DNA from: Druceiella hillmani
Taxonomy: Eukaryota; Arthropoda; Insecta; Lepidoptera; Hepialidae
NCBI GenBank assembly: GCA_039881145.1
Contig: JAYKKI010000159.1
Coordinates: forward strand, 51,001-115,000
Length of the DNA: 64,000 nt
Direction of reading: 5' to 3'
Shown here one piece after another: positions 33,621 through 45,465 of this stretch. Position 1 is the stretch's first letter; the number at the start of each line of letters is the position of its first letter. A model generated the notes under the pieces. It was given only the letters and a program-made list of their open reading frames with translations, made no database searches and was not told the DNA's origin. The position numbers and the translations under genes are program-made.

Positions 33621-36600
33621 TTGTAACCAATATAAATTTATAACGTAAGAAGTAAGGTTTACCTGTAAGCTAAAATTATTTGCAAAAATGTATTCTGCCC
33701 CCAACATTGAAGGTGGTAACTTTGGGTATCAACAAATATCCGATATGACTTAAAGTCGCTTAAATAATCTAATCGTGAATCAGTGCTACTCTTAAGTCGC
33801 CAGAAGCATTTAGATGTATTAATAACTAAACTTTACGATCCCACCTATACGTTATAACAATCGTTCTAGACAAATATATTAAAAATATCCATAGAAATTT
33901 GCTCACCTTCAAAACTCATTAAGTAAAAATTATGACAAAAACGTTACTAGATAATACCTTAAACTATGGCAATGAATATAATTTTCATAATTTCTGCAAC
34001 ATTCACAAAATTTTCACGTCTGTGAAAGATACATTAGACCATATATTTATTACTATAAAACGTAATTTATAATATTAATATTTGCAAACAGTTTAATAAA
34101 AATACCACTAGCCTGCATCCTTTCATATTTACATATACTTAAGTATTTATCAGGTTTATATTTGTTTGTATATACGTTACGTATATTAATGAAATTTAAT
34201 TTAATCTAACTGTGGAATTCGATTCGATTACATTTCAGTTCAGTGACAAGAATTTACGAGACATTGCTTTTGAATGAGTTCATTTCAGTGTGTAAGATTC
34301 AGGGGAGTTTCAGTTTTTCTCACATATTCCGTTAGTGTCGGCGCCATGAAATTTTCCGCAAACGACTGTTAGCATCTTTTCGCAAATTGGAAAAATAAGA
34401 TAACTGTCGATATGTCAATTTCGTTAAAAGTATCTTGATAGCAAAACGCTGCAGTCACTTTATATTTATTTCCACCCACGTTTTTTTGTGTAAATAGTTT
34501 GTATAAAACTAATGAAATTATTTTTTCATTGTTTGCAATTTTAATTGTGCAATGTGTAATAATTAATTTTATGTTAATAATTAATGTTACATGAACAAAT
34601 TCATTTTACAGTAGGTGCTATTAATGGTCAAAATTCAGCTACCTTACCTAGGACACGCACGAAATTTATTTTAGCTCTAATACTGGAATTTTTATTTTCA
34701 ATCTTTTTTCCGCTACTTTCATTTTTAACTACTGTCTATATTAAAACGAACGATGAAATTCTATTAACTTGAAACAAACTCGACAAAAAATGTTAAATAT
34801 CAATAATTTTTAACATAATTCATTAACTTGGATCAAAGTTTTTACTTATACTTGATTTCTGACAGGCGTAATTTTATTTTCAGAAAGTGGATTTTTTACG
34901 ATATGTATTGTTGCATACGGTTGGAAAATTAGAAAATAAATTAAAGTATTCCAGAACATTAAAGTTGAAGTAAAATTTCTGTAGTTGACCCATCTTACAT
35001 CTTATTTAGTTCTAGATGTAAAAAAAAAATATTTACTGGAAATATTATAACGGTCACGTTTATACGTAACCGTTATTGCAGTGTCATCTTTATAGCGGCA
35101 TCGTCGCCTTTGTTAATTTAAATAATAATAACAGCAGTTTATAGTTTTATTAATTAAGTTCAGTTATTTACATAGTATTCGTCCTTAAGGGTACACATCC
35201 TTTTTCTGCGCGATTTAAAAAACCTATCACAATTACCGTTGTAATTTAAGATGTTCACACAAGGGAGCGGTAATATTAAAATTGTTTCTTGGGTAAAAAT
35301 TCTCTGAAAAATGTGTAAAATTATACATTTAATTAATTAATTATACATGTTTTAGTAATGAAAATTACGTTAATATGCACATTAATTATTCTCTGACTCA
35401 CAGTGAACTAGGAGGAGATTAAATTTGGTAACCATAAACGTAGACTTGCTGCAGTTATGCCACATTCTCGTCTGATCACATTGTAAATTTAACATTTGTC
35501 TATGCATTAAAAATAAAAAGATATAGTGTTTTATATCGTTCTTATAATTGCTATTTAGAGCTTGTCTTGTTGAAATTTTCGAACTATTTAAAGTAATATT
35601 TTCTACTGTTATATATCGTAAAAAGATATGTGCCGTTGATATCAATAAAATGGTCCGTATTCCTAACAGGAATCGTGAAGAAAAAGTACGATATTTACTT
35701 GTTTCATTTAATAGTTTATTAATATATTAATCTATATTTTATATTCCATAAATAAATATACTGAACAATTTATCACTTGTAAGAAGTGCGCCCGTCAATT
35801 ATAATTCCCACATTCTATACAGTGCTCATCGGCATTATATGAAATAAAAATACTCATAACTATACAAATAATGGGAACCGATTGATCGCACGAAATGTTT
35901 CGGTGATTCGCGGCATTGAACAGACATAATCAATTACTCTCCTCGTGAGTTTGGTTGCTCAATTTCAGAACAAGATTTATCGCGATCGTATTACGGCATT
36001 GTTGATGTAACTGAACTTCCCTTTAGATTAATTAATGTTAAAATGAACATTTACATAGTAAATCAAGCTTAGTAAAATGAAAGGAAGCGTGTGTTAATTG
36101 ATAATGGGTATAGAAAGACAAATATAACTAATTTAATTATTTTTAATAACTCATTTTTCAAATGTCTTGTTATATAACTAGATTTGTTACCAAATTTACA
36201 AAATGTAAAAATAAATGAATATAAAACCACCATGTTTACAAAATGTAAGAATAGATCAATTAAAATTTAAATTGTTATTGTCTATTGGACATTTGTAATG
36301 AAATAAAAACATGTAATTTAAAAATCACTTATTACGAGTTTCATTTATATACTATTATTCAAATATATTGACAGGTCCATTTTTACTCAACAACTTATCT
36401 GTTTATTATCATATATTCTCACTATACACCTGTAGGCGCATAGTGAAGGATATATAAAATGCAGACTGTAATGCTGGTCTTGTCAAGGGAAGTAAAGAAC
36501 TTCACGAGGGAATTTTACATAAAAGAACATGTAATGTGGATCGAGTGCATAAAAGAAACGATGAAAATGTTGAAAGCATAAATTAAAAATCGTAATTAAT

Positions 36601-36637
36601 AAAAAGTTGTTAGAAGTGTAATTTTTTAACTTAAATA
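33621..36637. other. AT-rich interval with two GC-richer patches
   Basis: Patches at 34230-34400 (gtgtcggcgccatgaaattt) and 35880-36020 (cggtgattcgcggcattgaa, then tttatcgcgatcg) stand out and are candidate conserved elements. No exon or domain seen. Confidence 0.3.
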
Positions 36638-36662
36638 TTATATATGTATATATATATATTTA

Positions 36663-36709
<47 letters not shown>
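36638..36709. repeat. (TA)n microsatellite, interrupted
   Basis: TA run with a few TTTATA interruptions. Confidence 0.95.
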
Positions 36710-36712
<3 letters not shown>

Positions 36713-36849
36713 TTACCTAAACGTTTTCCATAATAAATGAGTGAGAACTGAATTTCGCATTATTTCATCAAAATCATTATTTCTTTCATTTATATTTGGG
36801 ATATATCAAAAGGCTATGTATCTATAAGCTCGGATTCATTTGGTTCCAC

Positions 36850-37118
36850 CTACTCGTATCTTGCGAAGGGGTAATTATTTTGCATTAGTGCTTTATTATG
36901 CAGCACTATAAATTGTAGGTTGTATGTCAGTATCATAGATGCCCTGTCATAAATATGACCTATGAAATTTTGAAATTCGGCATTTTTATATTTACCTCTT
37001 GTGCCTTTCTTGACATCTACCAATAAATTTACGATGTAAGGTGCATACGAAATGATGTTTTCTTGATAAAGGCTGATCCTAATAATGAAATAACTATTTT
37101 TTATTTTTTCTATCGAAA
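36850..37118 (-). pseudogene. 90-codon stop-free frame, protein-like, family unknown
   Basis: On the minus strand a frame stays open from about 37118 to the TAG at 36850-36852. It lacks an early ATG. It reads SLYQENIISYAPYIVNLL, VDVKKGTRGKYKNAEFQNFI, GHIYDRASMILTYNLQF and HNKALMQNNYPFARYE. Residue use is typical of real protein (GKYKNAEFQNFIGHIYDRAS) and unlike the neighbouring AT-rich shadows. I suspect a fragment of a transposase or an internal exon, but cannot name the family. No clear splice sites close it. Confidence 0.4.
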
Positions 37119-39720
37119 ATTACGTTTATCATATCAAACCCATAAAAATATTTTTTTCTTGCTGTTTAACGTATAAACTACATTTTATCAAAAGGAACAT
37201 GCGACATGGTACGTCAATTGTATGAATAATATACTTCAGCTATTCGGCAGCCGCCATTTTTTTCTTTATTCCGTCCTAAGTGCACACTTAAACTTACTAC
37301 TTTGGTAGATTAGCGCTGGACTAAAGTTTCTACGGCTGTTAATACCTTGCATTAATCTATGCCGTTTTATGGTTAAAGTTTTCAAATAAACCGCGGTTTA
37401 GCTGTGGTCTAATTTTTAGACTTCGTTTATTGCTAAGACCTTCACCTTTTCTATAAATTTGTTTCCTTTCTGATTTGTTTTTTCCGGTGCATGCCTTGAC
37501 TTTTCAAAGTGACGTTGCTTTTTAAATTCATAAAAAAATTATATTGAAACTTTTTGTAATGTCAAAAGAGTTTCGTTCTTAATTTTTTTAAATATCCTTT
37601 CACGACACTTTGTTCTCACGTTATTCAACCGTCTAACTAATGGCTGTCAATATTTATATTTTGAGAAGATAAATTTGTTGAAAGTTGTTACGATTATTTT
37701 TTAAGAAATATAAAATTTTTTCGCCCTTTATCACTGCAATAATAGGGAATTTAGTATTGTAATAACTGTTGGTAATGAAAAAAAATTATGACTTATTCCA
37801 AACTGGAATAAATTGGAGTAAATATGTGTTTTTAAATCACTAAAATATAATGATTTAGTCGTTTAAAAGCACATATCAACATTTGTTTGCTCCTAACTTG
37901 AGTTTCAATAAATAGATTTCCAAGTGTTTTCCTTGTCGCAAGGAATATTTGTGAAGCTGCCCTTGAATTCTGCTTGAACTGTTGTTTATTTTCTTTTTGC
38001 CCGTTTGATACAGAATCTGTGAAATGAAATAAAATAATCCTATGGATTCAATCAGCTATGGCTGTCTAAAAATATATAAATGGTCCATCGAATGACAGAT
38101 TTAGTGATATAACTTGTTTTATTACACAAATCTGTCCAGTTTACAATTCAAGCCAAAAACGTTACTAGTGGCAGGTGCGATGGACCATTCATTAAAATCG
38201 ATTACACATCCGCTGTCACAGCTTGTTCGGTTACAAATAGCTGAAACGGAAGATTAGAGACTTATTTTAATTGCTATAGGGAAGCAGAAAGAGAGATATG
38301 TAGAGATAGATGGTCTCTTCTCTTGATTTAGGTATTGAAGTGATATTTTTACGCGTAAGTCGTTAGTTAACATTAGTGTCAAGTTATTCGAAACTAATTT
38401 TACATATTATTTGACGTTGATTGCTGCCTATTCTTTGTACTTTTGAAAAATCTTTAAGTGTGGACGGTCGTAGTCCTCAACTTAGCTCTATTTTACAAAT
38501 ATAACATGCACTGCTCATGTTATTAGCCCTTTTTTAAAAATATATGAAAATATTTCGTCACTAAGTCGTTTGGTAATTTCATCATGGCAATCCAATTCAA
38601 GCAGGTAAATAATTGTCAAAATGTAGTTAGAAAAAATATACGAGGTTGATTGTTGGGAAATATTTGAGGCATTCGCATTATATGTCGAGCCCCTGTTTTG
38701 GTATAATCATCGATAGGGAAATAATCAATACCTAACGGAAAGGTTATTGTCATTATAATAACACTCAAATTGAATGTTTCAATTTGTTATTCTTTTGAAT
38801 TGGTGTTAATATATTAAATGTATTTTTATATTTCTAATTAGGATATACGAGTATTCTTATAATTATGGCCCCCATGATTATAAGAATACTCTATTTTTTG
38901 AAGTTTAAAACTTGAAACTTTACTTTTACTGAACTAAAAGTGTATGTGGCAAAATTAATTTAAAACCAGAAAACGTTCTTACTATAATCTTATCATGTTC
39001 TTTGTGGTTTTAGTACAAGTAAAAGGTACTACACATTAAATATGTGTAAAAAAACTCATTTCACCATACTATTTCCATCAGATTTATGAATTAAAAACTA
39101 GTAGCCACTTCCGTGGAACTCGTATTAAAACAAGTTTAAAACAACTTTGAAAATGAATTTGGGTTTCTTTAGGTAATATGTAAGTAATAATAATCTACCC
39201 ACAACATGTTTAGGTGTTCGGAAATATTTATAAGAAACCTCATAATTTAAGTAAAGTCAAAAAACACCATCGCGTAATATGATGGAGGGCGGTCAAATGC
39301 TGGATCCAGCACTGTAGACACATTGATGTAAATCCAAAATAAAAAAAGCAATCCATAGAATGGGTAAACATTTTCTGATAAAAGGTAATAAGTGTTACGA
39401 GTACAAATGAGGCTGCGACCACTTTTAAAATGATCGGGGAAGAGACGTGTAAAGAGAATTCAGTGTGTCAAGTAGAATGTGAACAAATTTTATATCTGGT
39501 TTAACTTTTGTGATACGAAAACTTGCAGTCTCTTAGTGCTTTGCATGCGTAGCTTATATAAATCGACTCTAAGAATTATTACAAAGTCTTTATCATTTAT
39601 GCTTCAATTAAAAACATTTTTTTGTAATTATTAAGTGGATTTAAAACGTTTGGTATTATACCGATGTTACCACAAATGGCAATTCGTTGAACGGTTTAAC
39701 GAAACGTGTTAAATTATGTT

Positions 39721-39722
<2 letters not shown>
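37119..39722. other. mostly AT-rich interval
   Basis: Includes a GC-richer spot at 37240-37340 (attcggcagccgccat) and a spaced inverted repeat, aatggtccatcg (38079-38090) with 38178-38189, enclosing a second pair around gacagattt/aaatctgtc. No gene seen. Confidence 0.3.
38849..38891. repeat. 20-bp hairpin with one T-G wobble and a 3-nt loop
   Basis: Arm 38849-38868 (gagtattcttataat then tatgg) pairs with 38872-38891; the outer 15 bp are perfect. Confidence 0.8.

Positions 39723-39800
<78 letters not shown>
39723..39800. repeat. compound (TA)n(TG)n(TA)n microsatellite
   Basis: About 20 TA units, about 12 TG units, then about 8 TA units. Confidence 0.95.
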
Positions 39801-41566
39801 GGACTTAATTGTTTGGTCCATTAGTAAGACGGTAGTGTGATTTGCAAATTCATTATTTTAATATGATTACAAAATTTTTAATTTTTTTTAGTATTTTCAC
39901 AATTTATGTCAAGGTTTTTAACAATTGAAGAGAATTTGAACTTATTTCAATAAATATTTAAAGTCATTGGAATAAATGGAATCTTCAAATAGGGTAATAA
40001 GAAGTTATTTGAGTGCGATAACGATTTTATGTTAGGGTAGAGTTTGAGCAACAGGTTATGTTTTAACATAACCTAACAACTTTTATACCCGAGTTCCGGT
40101 ATTCAAATAACTGTATTTTTACTGCATGGAATATCCGAATATTTGTGGTGTGCTCCATCCTAGTTTTAGTTTGAATGTTTGCAACAACATTGCATGTTCT
40201 ATGTATGAAAATAAAGGTAAAAAAATATTGACATAATCAATTTAAAACGAGTTATTACATTTGATGTTTGGGAAATGTTGGCTATATTTTTATGTTAAAT
40301 AAAATCAAAATAAATTTGCTCGTTCTTGTGTCCTTTAAGAAAGTTTGGTTAAAAAATTAATATTTGAAAGAGGAGTGGCGAATTGCGTTTCATTATTTTG
40401 TAATGTTGCTTCATTCGTAATGGTTGTGGGTATTTTTTGAAACGGAATTCATTCTTTGTCTCAAGATTGTTATCAGCGAACAAAAAGGTTTAAGTCTGTT
40501 CATATGTAACCTGTGTATGTAATTGTAGTCAGTGATTTCATATCGAATGCTAGCGTTACCTGGAGCAGTGTTGAACTTATATTTCCCTTGGCTGCTAATT
40601 TAACAAATCACACACTGTATAATATAAATTATATTTATCTTTTACTCGTTTTGTTAGGTTTTATGTCAGTTTTTTTTATTTCGTTTCTTTGAACGTTTCT
40701 ATTTTTGAATTACATTTTTGAATATCAGGAATATCTTTCTTAATTTATGTAAGGCCCTAATTAAGAAACATGATTTTACTTTAATCAGATGAATCATGGT
40801 AGTAAAGTTGAATAGTGCACTGTGAAGTGGTTCTATTCTACGGGTATCTTGAAGCATTTATCTCGAACAACGGCAGTTTCCTAGTTGAAGTGAAAGGGCG
40901 TATAGAGATAAATAGAATTGCAATGGAAAAACCTTAACCTTAACCCTGAAATGGTTTGTAACAAAATGGATGTATGGTGCTTTTGAAAATACGAAGGGAA
41001 TTTTTGAACTCCATATATCTAACGTAAAAAGAGTTAAGCGCGAAATAATTTAGTTGCAAAACGTAATGGGTGTGCGGATTTTGGAGACCAGTCTTTCAAT
41101 ACCTGAAACCCCTTTGCATGAAAGATTAATGATTAACAATTTGCAGTCTGAACTGTGAAATAGTATATACTAGATGACTTAATTAGTATATACTAATTAT
41201 TTTTCTTCAATCATAATAAATACTCATAGAGTTCAGAGTAGAAAGAAAAAAGTTAGTATTAATATTATCTTTATGAATCTTAATAATCAGAGACTTAACT
41301 TTCTACTAGATACATTAGATTGAATGTCACGAGAATGGTTAGACAATTAGGTTGTCTGATCAGACTATTTTTAAGACCGTTTATTTCTGTTTTCCGTTAA
41401 GTAGAATGAAGTGTTATCCTATAATTACAATTGAACATAATTTATGCTATTGATGTAACGGATATGTATCAACACTATGAACTTAAAATTTCAGCAACAT
41501 CTCATAAACGAAAAATCGCAGAGTAATGAGCGTTACCAGACTCGTTAAGTCAGGTGAAAAACTTCT
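39801..41566. other. AT-rich interval
   Basis: Contains a compact palindrome at 40052-40073 (aggttatgtt, two bases, aacataacct). Nothing else recognised. Confidence 0.3.
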
Positions 41567-41601
41567 AATTGCTCAGGAAGCTTTATCATGTTGCCGCCCT
41601 A

Positions 41602-41739
41602 ATGCGTCATTCTAGCGCACCACCCCGGAGAACCGCGTTAAGGAAATTTTCCATTAGGGTGCAGCTATACACGAACAGAATATTAGCCTTTTACACACAA
41701 GGTCATGTTTACACAACTTTTTATCATTGTTTATATTGA
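41602..41739 (+). CDS. 45-codon Arg-rich ORF in a GC-rich patch, unknown
   Basis: The GC-rich patch 41570-41700 is covered by a frame open from about 41567. From the ATG at 41602 it reads MRHSSAPPRRTALRKFSIRV and then QLYTNRILAFYTQGH, ending in TGA at 41737-41739. The basic, Ser/Arg-rich start resembles an organelle-targeting segment, but this is weak. The patch may simply be a conserved non-coding element. Confidence 0.2.
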   Translation: MRHSSAPPRRTALRKFSIRVQLYTNRILAFYTQGHVYTTFYHCLY

Positions 41740-42189
41740 AGTAATCAATATTAACGAGACTTCTAACGAGGTTTTATATAATTATATCGGAGGACATCTA
41801 TTGCTAACGAGCTGGGATATTTTAAATAAAGAGAATAAAATATGCTTCCATAGGATTACCATCAGGGAATGGAAATATAGAAGGTTATGGGATAATATGA
41901 GTCTGTAACACTGATAGCATAATACATGCTCTTACTGAAATGATTAAGATTATTTTTGAGGACTAGACAGATACGTCAATAGGTATACTTACAGGAGGCT
42001 GGCTAAAATAAAATCATATAACGTCATCGACTGGTATTTAAGTCAGGATACGGTAAATATTACCAACCGACAGATAAGTAAACGCTGCGTTTTATATACA
42101 TAGTACCAGGTGACCGAGCTATGCTCGGTGTCTTTCGAGATTTCGATAGGAACGTGAATTCTTTCATATAATTATATTTCGTATTAAAT

Positions 42190-42896
42190 TTTCTTTTCCT
42201 TCCCCTTTGCCTTTGCATTCGCCTTCCCTCTCGCCTTCGCGTTCGCATTTGCATTCACCTTCGCGTTTTTGCCTTTGCGTTTGCGTTAGCCTTCGCGTTT
42301 ATCCTCGAGTTCGCCTTCGCGTTTATCCTCGAGTTCGCCTTCGCGTTCTCCTTCGTCCTGGCTCTCATTCGCCCTTGCGTTCACCTTCCACTTACCCTTC
42401 GCCTTCCCCTTTGCCTTCCACACTCACCTGCACATCCTCCTCCCATTTTCCCCGCCCCTCCCATTCCCCCTTCAAATACCCCTTTCCCCTCCCCCTCCCC
42501 CCAGCCGCCGCTTCTCCTTCCCCTCCACGTTCCACTTCCACTCTTCTTTGCTCTTTCCCTTCCCCGTCCTCTTACCTTCACCTTCCCCACCCCTCCACCT
42601 CACCCTCCCTTCCGCTTCCCCTTGCCCTTACCCTTTGCCTTCGCCTTCGTATTCCCTTCCTTTCCTCTCCCCCTTCCCCTACTATTCCCCTACTATTACC
42701 CTTATCTTCCATTTCCTCTTCCACTTATCTTCCACTTCCCCTTCCCCTCCCCCTTCCTCTTCCCCTTTCCCTCTCCTTCCTCTTCACCTTTCCCTCCCCC
42801 TCTCCCTCACCTCCCCCTTCACCTCCACCACCCCTTCCCATCCACCTCCTTTTCACCTCCACCTCTCCTTCCCCTCCACCTCCGCTTCCCCTTTTT
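42190..42896. repeat. 700-bp pyrimidine-rich low-complexity tract
   Basis: The plus strand is nearly all C and T for about 700 bp. At the 5' end it contains a 24-bp tandem unit (cttcgcgtttatcctcgagt type) near 42290-42345, which grades into ttcccctccc-type runs. Such tracts can form triplex (H-DNA) structures. The overlapping open frames (Pro/Ser/Leu-rich on plus, Gly/Arg/Glu-rich on minus) are composition artefacts. Confidence 0.9.
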
Positions 42897-43367
42897 AGCG
42901 TTCCGAATAAATAAAATCAGCTCACCCATATGCCCATCTGTCCTTTCCTGTGTTTTCTTAGGAATAAGCGTAGATTCCGAGTTTAAAATATCAAATGAGA
43001 TAGTCTCTAGCTTCATAATACTACAAAAATTCAAACTTCTAACTCAATGCAAAAAATACGTGGCCTTTCAAAAATCACGTATTTTAATAGTGATGCACTC
43101 ATAAAAACTACTCAGGATACTTTCGACTAATGTAGACCCTTAAAATTGGAAAAAAGCCACTAAATTATAACACTATGTGGGAACTATTACATGGCAATTT
43201 TTTTTTTATTTTCCGATTTTCGATCTATTGTTATATGATATAACGGTGTAGAAACTCAGGGCGCGGGTTCTACTCGCCCTTGACCGTTTTTCTTAATGAA
43301 ACAAACGTTTATGTTTGATTTTGGTTTTCTGAATTCAAAGTAATACGCATTTTCACTTTTATTTTAG

Positions 43368-43398
43368 GTGACCAAAGTCCAGGCGGCAAAGATCGCAG
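43368..43398 (+). CDS. candidate 31-nt microexon, product unknown
   Basis: A good acceptor (cttttattttag) precedes 31 GC-rich nt and a donor (CGCAG then gttact). Entered in the phase left by 20166-20251 (C) or 27887-27926 (G) it reads DQSPGGKDR and leaves AG for the next exon. A frame entered at its first base is also open (VTKVQAAKIA). Composition differs sharply from the flanking introns. The short length means chance cannot be excluded. Confidence 0.35.
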
Positions 43399-43924
43399 GT
43401 TACTTACTTAATATTGCTGATAATAACATTTTTAGAAGTAAAATGAAAATGTCGTGGAAGTTCTTACTTCTGCAATATTATCCATGGAGTGCTTACTGTT
43501 TTTTAATGTATTTAACTGCGAATTGTGTGCTGATTATATTAAACAATTTATTATTGATAAATTTTGAATACAATTATATTACCATAATAGATAACGAAAA
43601 TGAAACAGTATGTAATTAAAAAATGGTCAATTGCTGAATATTTGCATAAATTTATGTAATATGTACGACAGACTTGATAGGTACATAAATTATGAGTTTA
43701 AAACATTTTGTCCATAGCGAAGTTTAATCAATAACGTTTATTTTTTATTGATAACTTGAAATTTTTGTAATTCAAGATTTAAAACAATTCATTTCATGAG
43801 TAGTTAAATATGCATTGGAATTTGTAAATAAAATCCAACCATACTTAAATAAGTTATATTCAGATGCAAGTAAAGCACCACAAAAATGTCTTTTTTTTCT
43901 TTCTTTCCCTGAAGTTCATCTTTG

Positions 43925-44055
43925 AAAAGAGATGGTGTCCAAATTGAGTGGAGGAACGGGAGAGGGTGCGATCCCTGGCGCAGGCGGGCGCGGGCGTGCA
44001 GACAGCTCCTGGTTCGCGGTGCCGCTCTGGACTTAAGCAGCGGCACAATATATTA
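43925..44055. other. strongly GC-rich island in AT-rich DNA
   Basis: About 130 bp with the highest G+C in the window (for example gcgcaggcgggcgcgggcgt). On plus an ATG at 43932 in fair context opens 34 codons (MVSKLSGGTGEGAIPGAGGR then GRADSSWFAVPLWT) to TAA. A superb acceptor-like run (ttttttttctttctttccct then gaag) ends just upstream, near 43913. Minus frames are also open. It may be an exon, a GC-rich repeat head or foreign DNA. Confidence 0.4.
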
Positions 44056-44419
44056 AAAGTAGACGCGATCACATCAGCCTGTAGTGTGTTTGTATATGTA
44101 GGCAGTCTCAGATATTGATTTTTAAATAGTTGTGAACTAGATGCTACATAATAATGATACTTTCTTGAAATTGTTAAGTTCATAAAAATTTTTTAATGTC
44201 GTCCTTCTGAAAATGAGCATTGAAAAAATATGTTCTCACATCGATTTCTGTCCATCTGATTGTCTGCCACAATATTTTAAAATCTATACGTAGTAAGCTA
44301 AAATTTGACAATGTGACTTTAATGACATAAAACTATTTCAAGAAAAGAAATGACGAAATTTAATTTTTAAATATATGTAGATATAATTGTGGAAAGATGA
44401 CGTATTAAATAAAAATCTC

Positions 44420-44455
44420 TGTGTGTGCGTGCGTGCGTTCGTGCGTGCGATAAGA

Positions 44456-44518
<63 letters not shown>

Positions 44519-44566
44519 CATATACATATATATGTAATACATATACATGTACATACACATACACTT

Positions 44567-44605
<39 letters not shown>
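44420..44605. repeat. compound microsatellite (GT/GCGT, TA, TACA)
   Basis: gtgtgcgtgcgtgcgttcgt, then a TA run, then TACATA units, then TA again. All open frames through it are artefacts. Confidence 0.95.
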
Positions 44606-44859
44606 CTGATACACTAGTGTACTTTGGCGTGAAAATTCAAAATCCGGAGTGGAATTCAGAAGAAAATTTTAACTTTTAAAATATGAAGTAGATCTGCCTT
44701 TCGGTCCGTGGCTCTCCAATATGCGGCTCATGATACAAATCATGATACAAATTAAAAAGAAGGTGATCTATGAGCAGATTTGGGTAAGTTGAGACATAAG
44801 CCTCAGAAAATTCTAGTCAAGTAGAAAAAATTCTTCACGTACATTTACGCGTCAGAAAG

Positions 44860-45275
44860 TCCTAGGTGAATATCCCATGATTTAGCAGAAGCTCAATACA
44901 TTGTTGTGTTGATTGTCACAGGAACAAGTTAGAAAAATTTGACGGAGGTTATTCAAATCTTGTATTCAAATAACATATCATTAAAGGTGACAAAAACTGG
45001 AAACAGTGTGAAAAATCCGACAATAAGAGGTAGTCTGCGCAATGGTTGTTAGCGACAACGCCTCCGCACACTTAGCCAGACGAACGACCGAATATTACTA
45101 TATTAGATCCACAAATTTTGGATCATCCGCCATACAGCCTTAAGGTCGCGACATACAGTTTCTACTAATTACTAAGAATAGAAGATAAACCACGAAAGGT
45201 CTTGCAATAGTCTTGCTGCTTCTGTCCGCAATTCTATAGAATGAGATGATGCATAGAGTGCCCAGAGGGGGAGAC
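44860..45275 (+). pseudogene. mariner transposase relic (D34D type), internally deleted
   Basis: The plus strand gives HDLAEAQ, then VDCHRNKLEKFDGGYSNLVF, IIKGDKNWKQCEKSDN and SAQW. These match RVDWCREML..FDGG.SN.V.DIVTGDETWIYCYDPETKRQSAQW of mariner/SETMAR transposases, so the first catalytic Asp (GD) survives. The text then jumps to SDNASAHLARRTTEYY and LDHPPYSLKV, matching DNASAHTAR.T.EYL...LDHPPYSPDLAP. The second Asp is kept. The third (DLAP.D) is lost. About 80 residues between SAQW and DNA are missing, and frames shift at least twice. The C-terminal FYRM..CIECPEGE echoes the last helix. Confidence 0.8.
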
Positions 45276-45283
45276 TATTTAAC

Positions 45284-45465
<182 letters not shown>

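Noticed and set aside
40941..40960. Telomere-like 'ccttaaccttaaccc'
   Set aside because: Only two to three imperfect units and not the insect TTAGG repeat.
42207..43104. Long Ser/Pro/Leu-rich open frames (235, 116 and 160 codons)
   Set aside because: They are translations of a nearly pure pyrimidine tract; all three frames are open for the same compositional reason.
43255..43290. B-box-like 'gggttctactcgccc'
   Set aside because: One key base differs from the B-box core and no flanking similarity to the SINE copies was seen.
44338..44679. Tyr-Ile and Thr-His rich open frames on both strands
   Set aside because: Microsatellite artefacts (TA and CA/GT repeats). The same holds at 6145-6510, 32177, 47479-47809, 52693-53040, 54519, 56579-56937 and 58634-58923.
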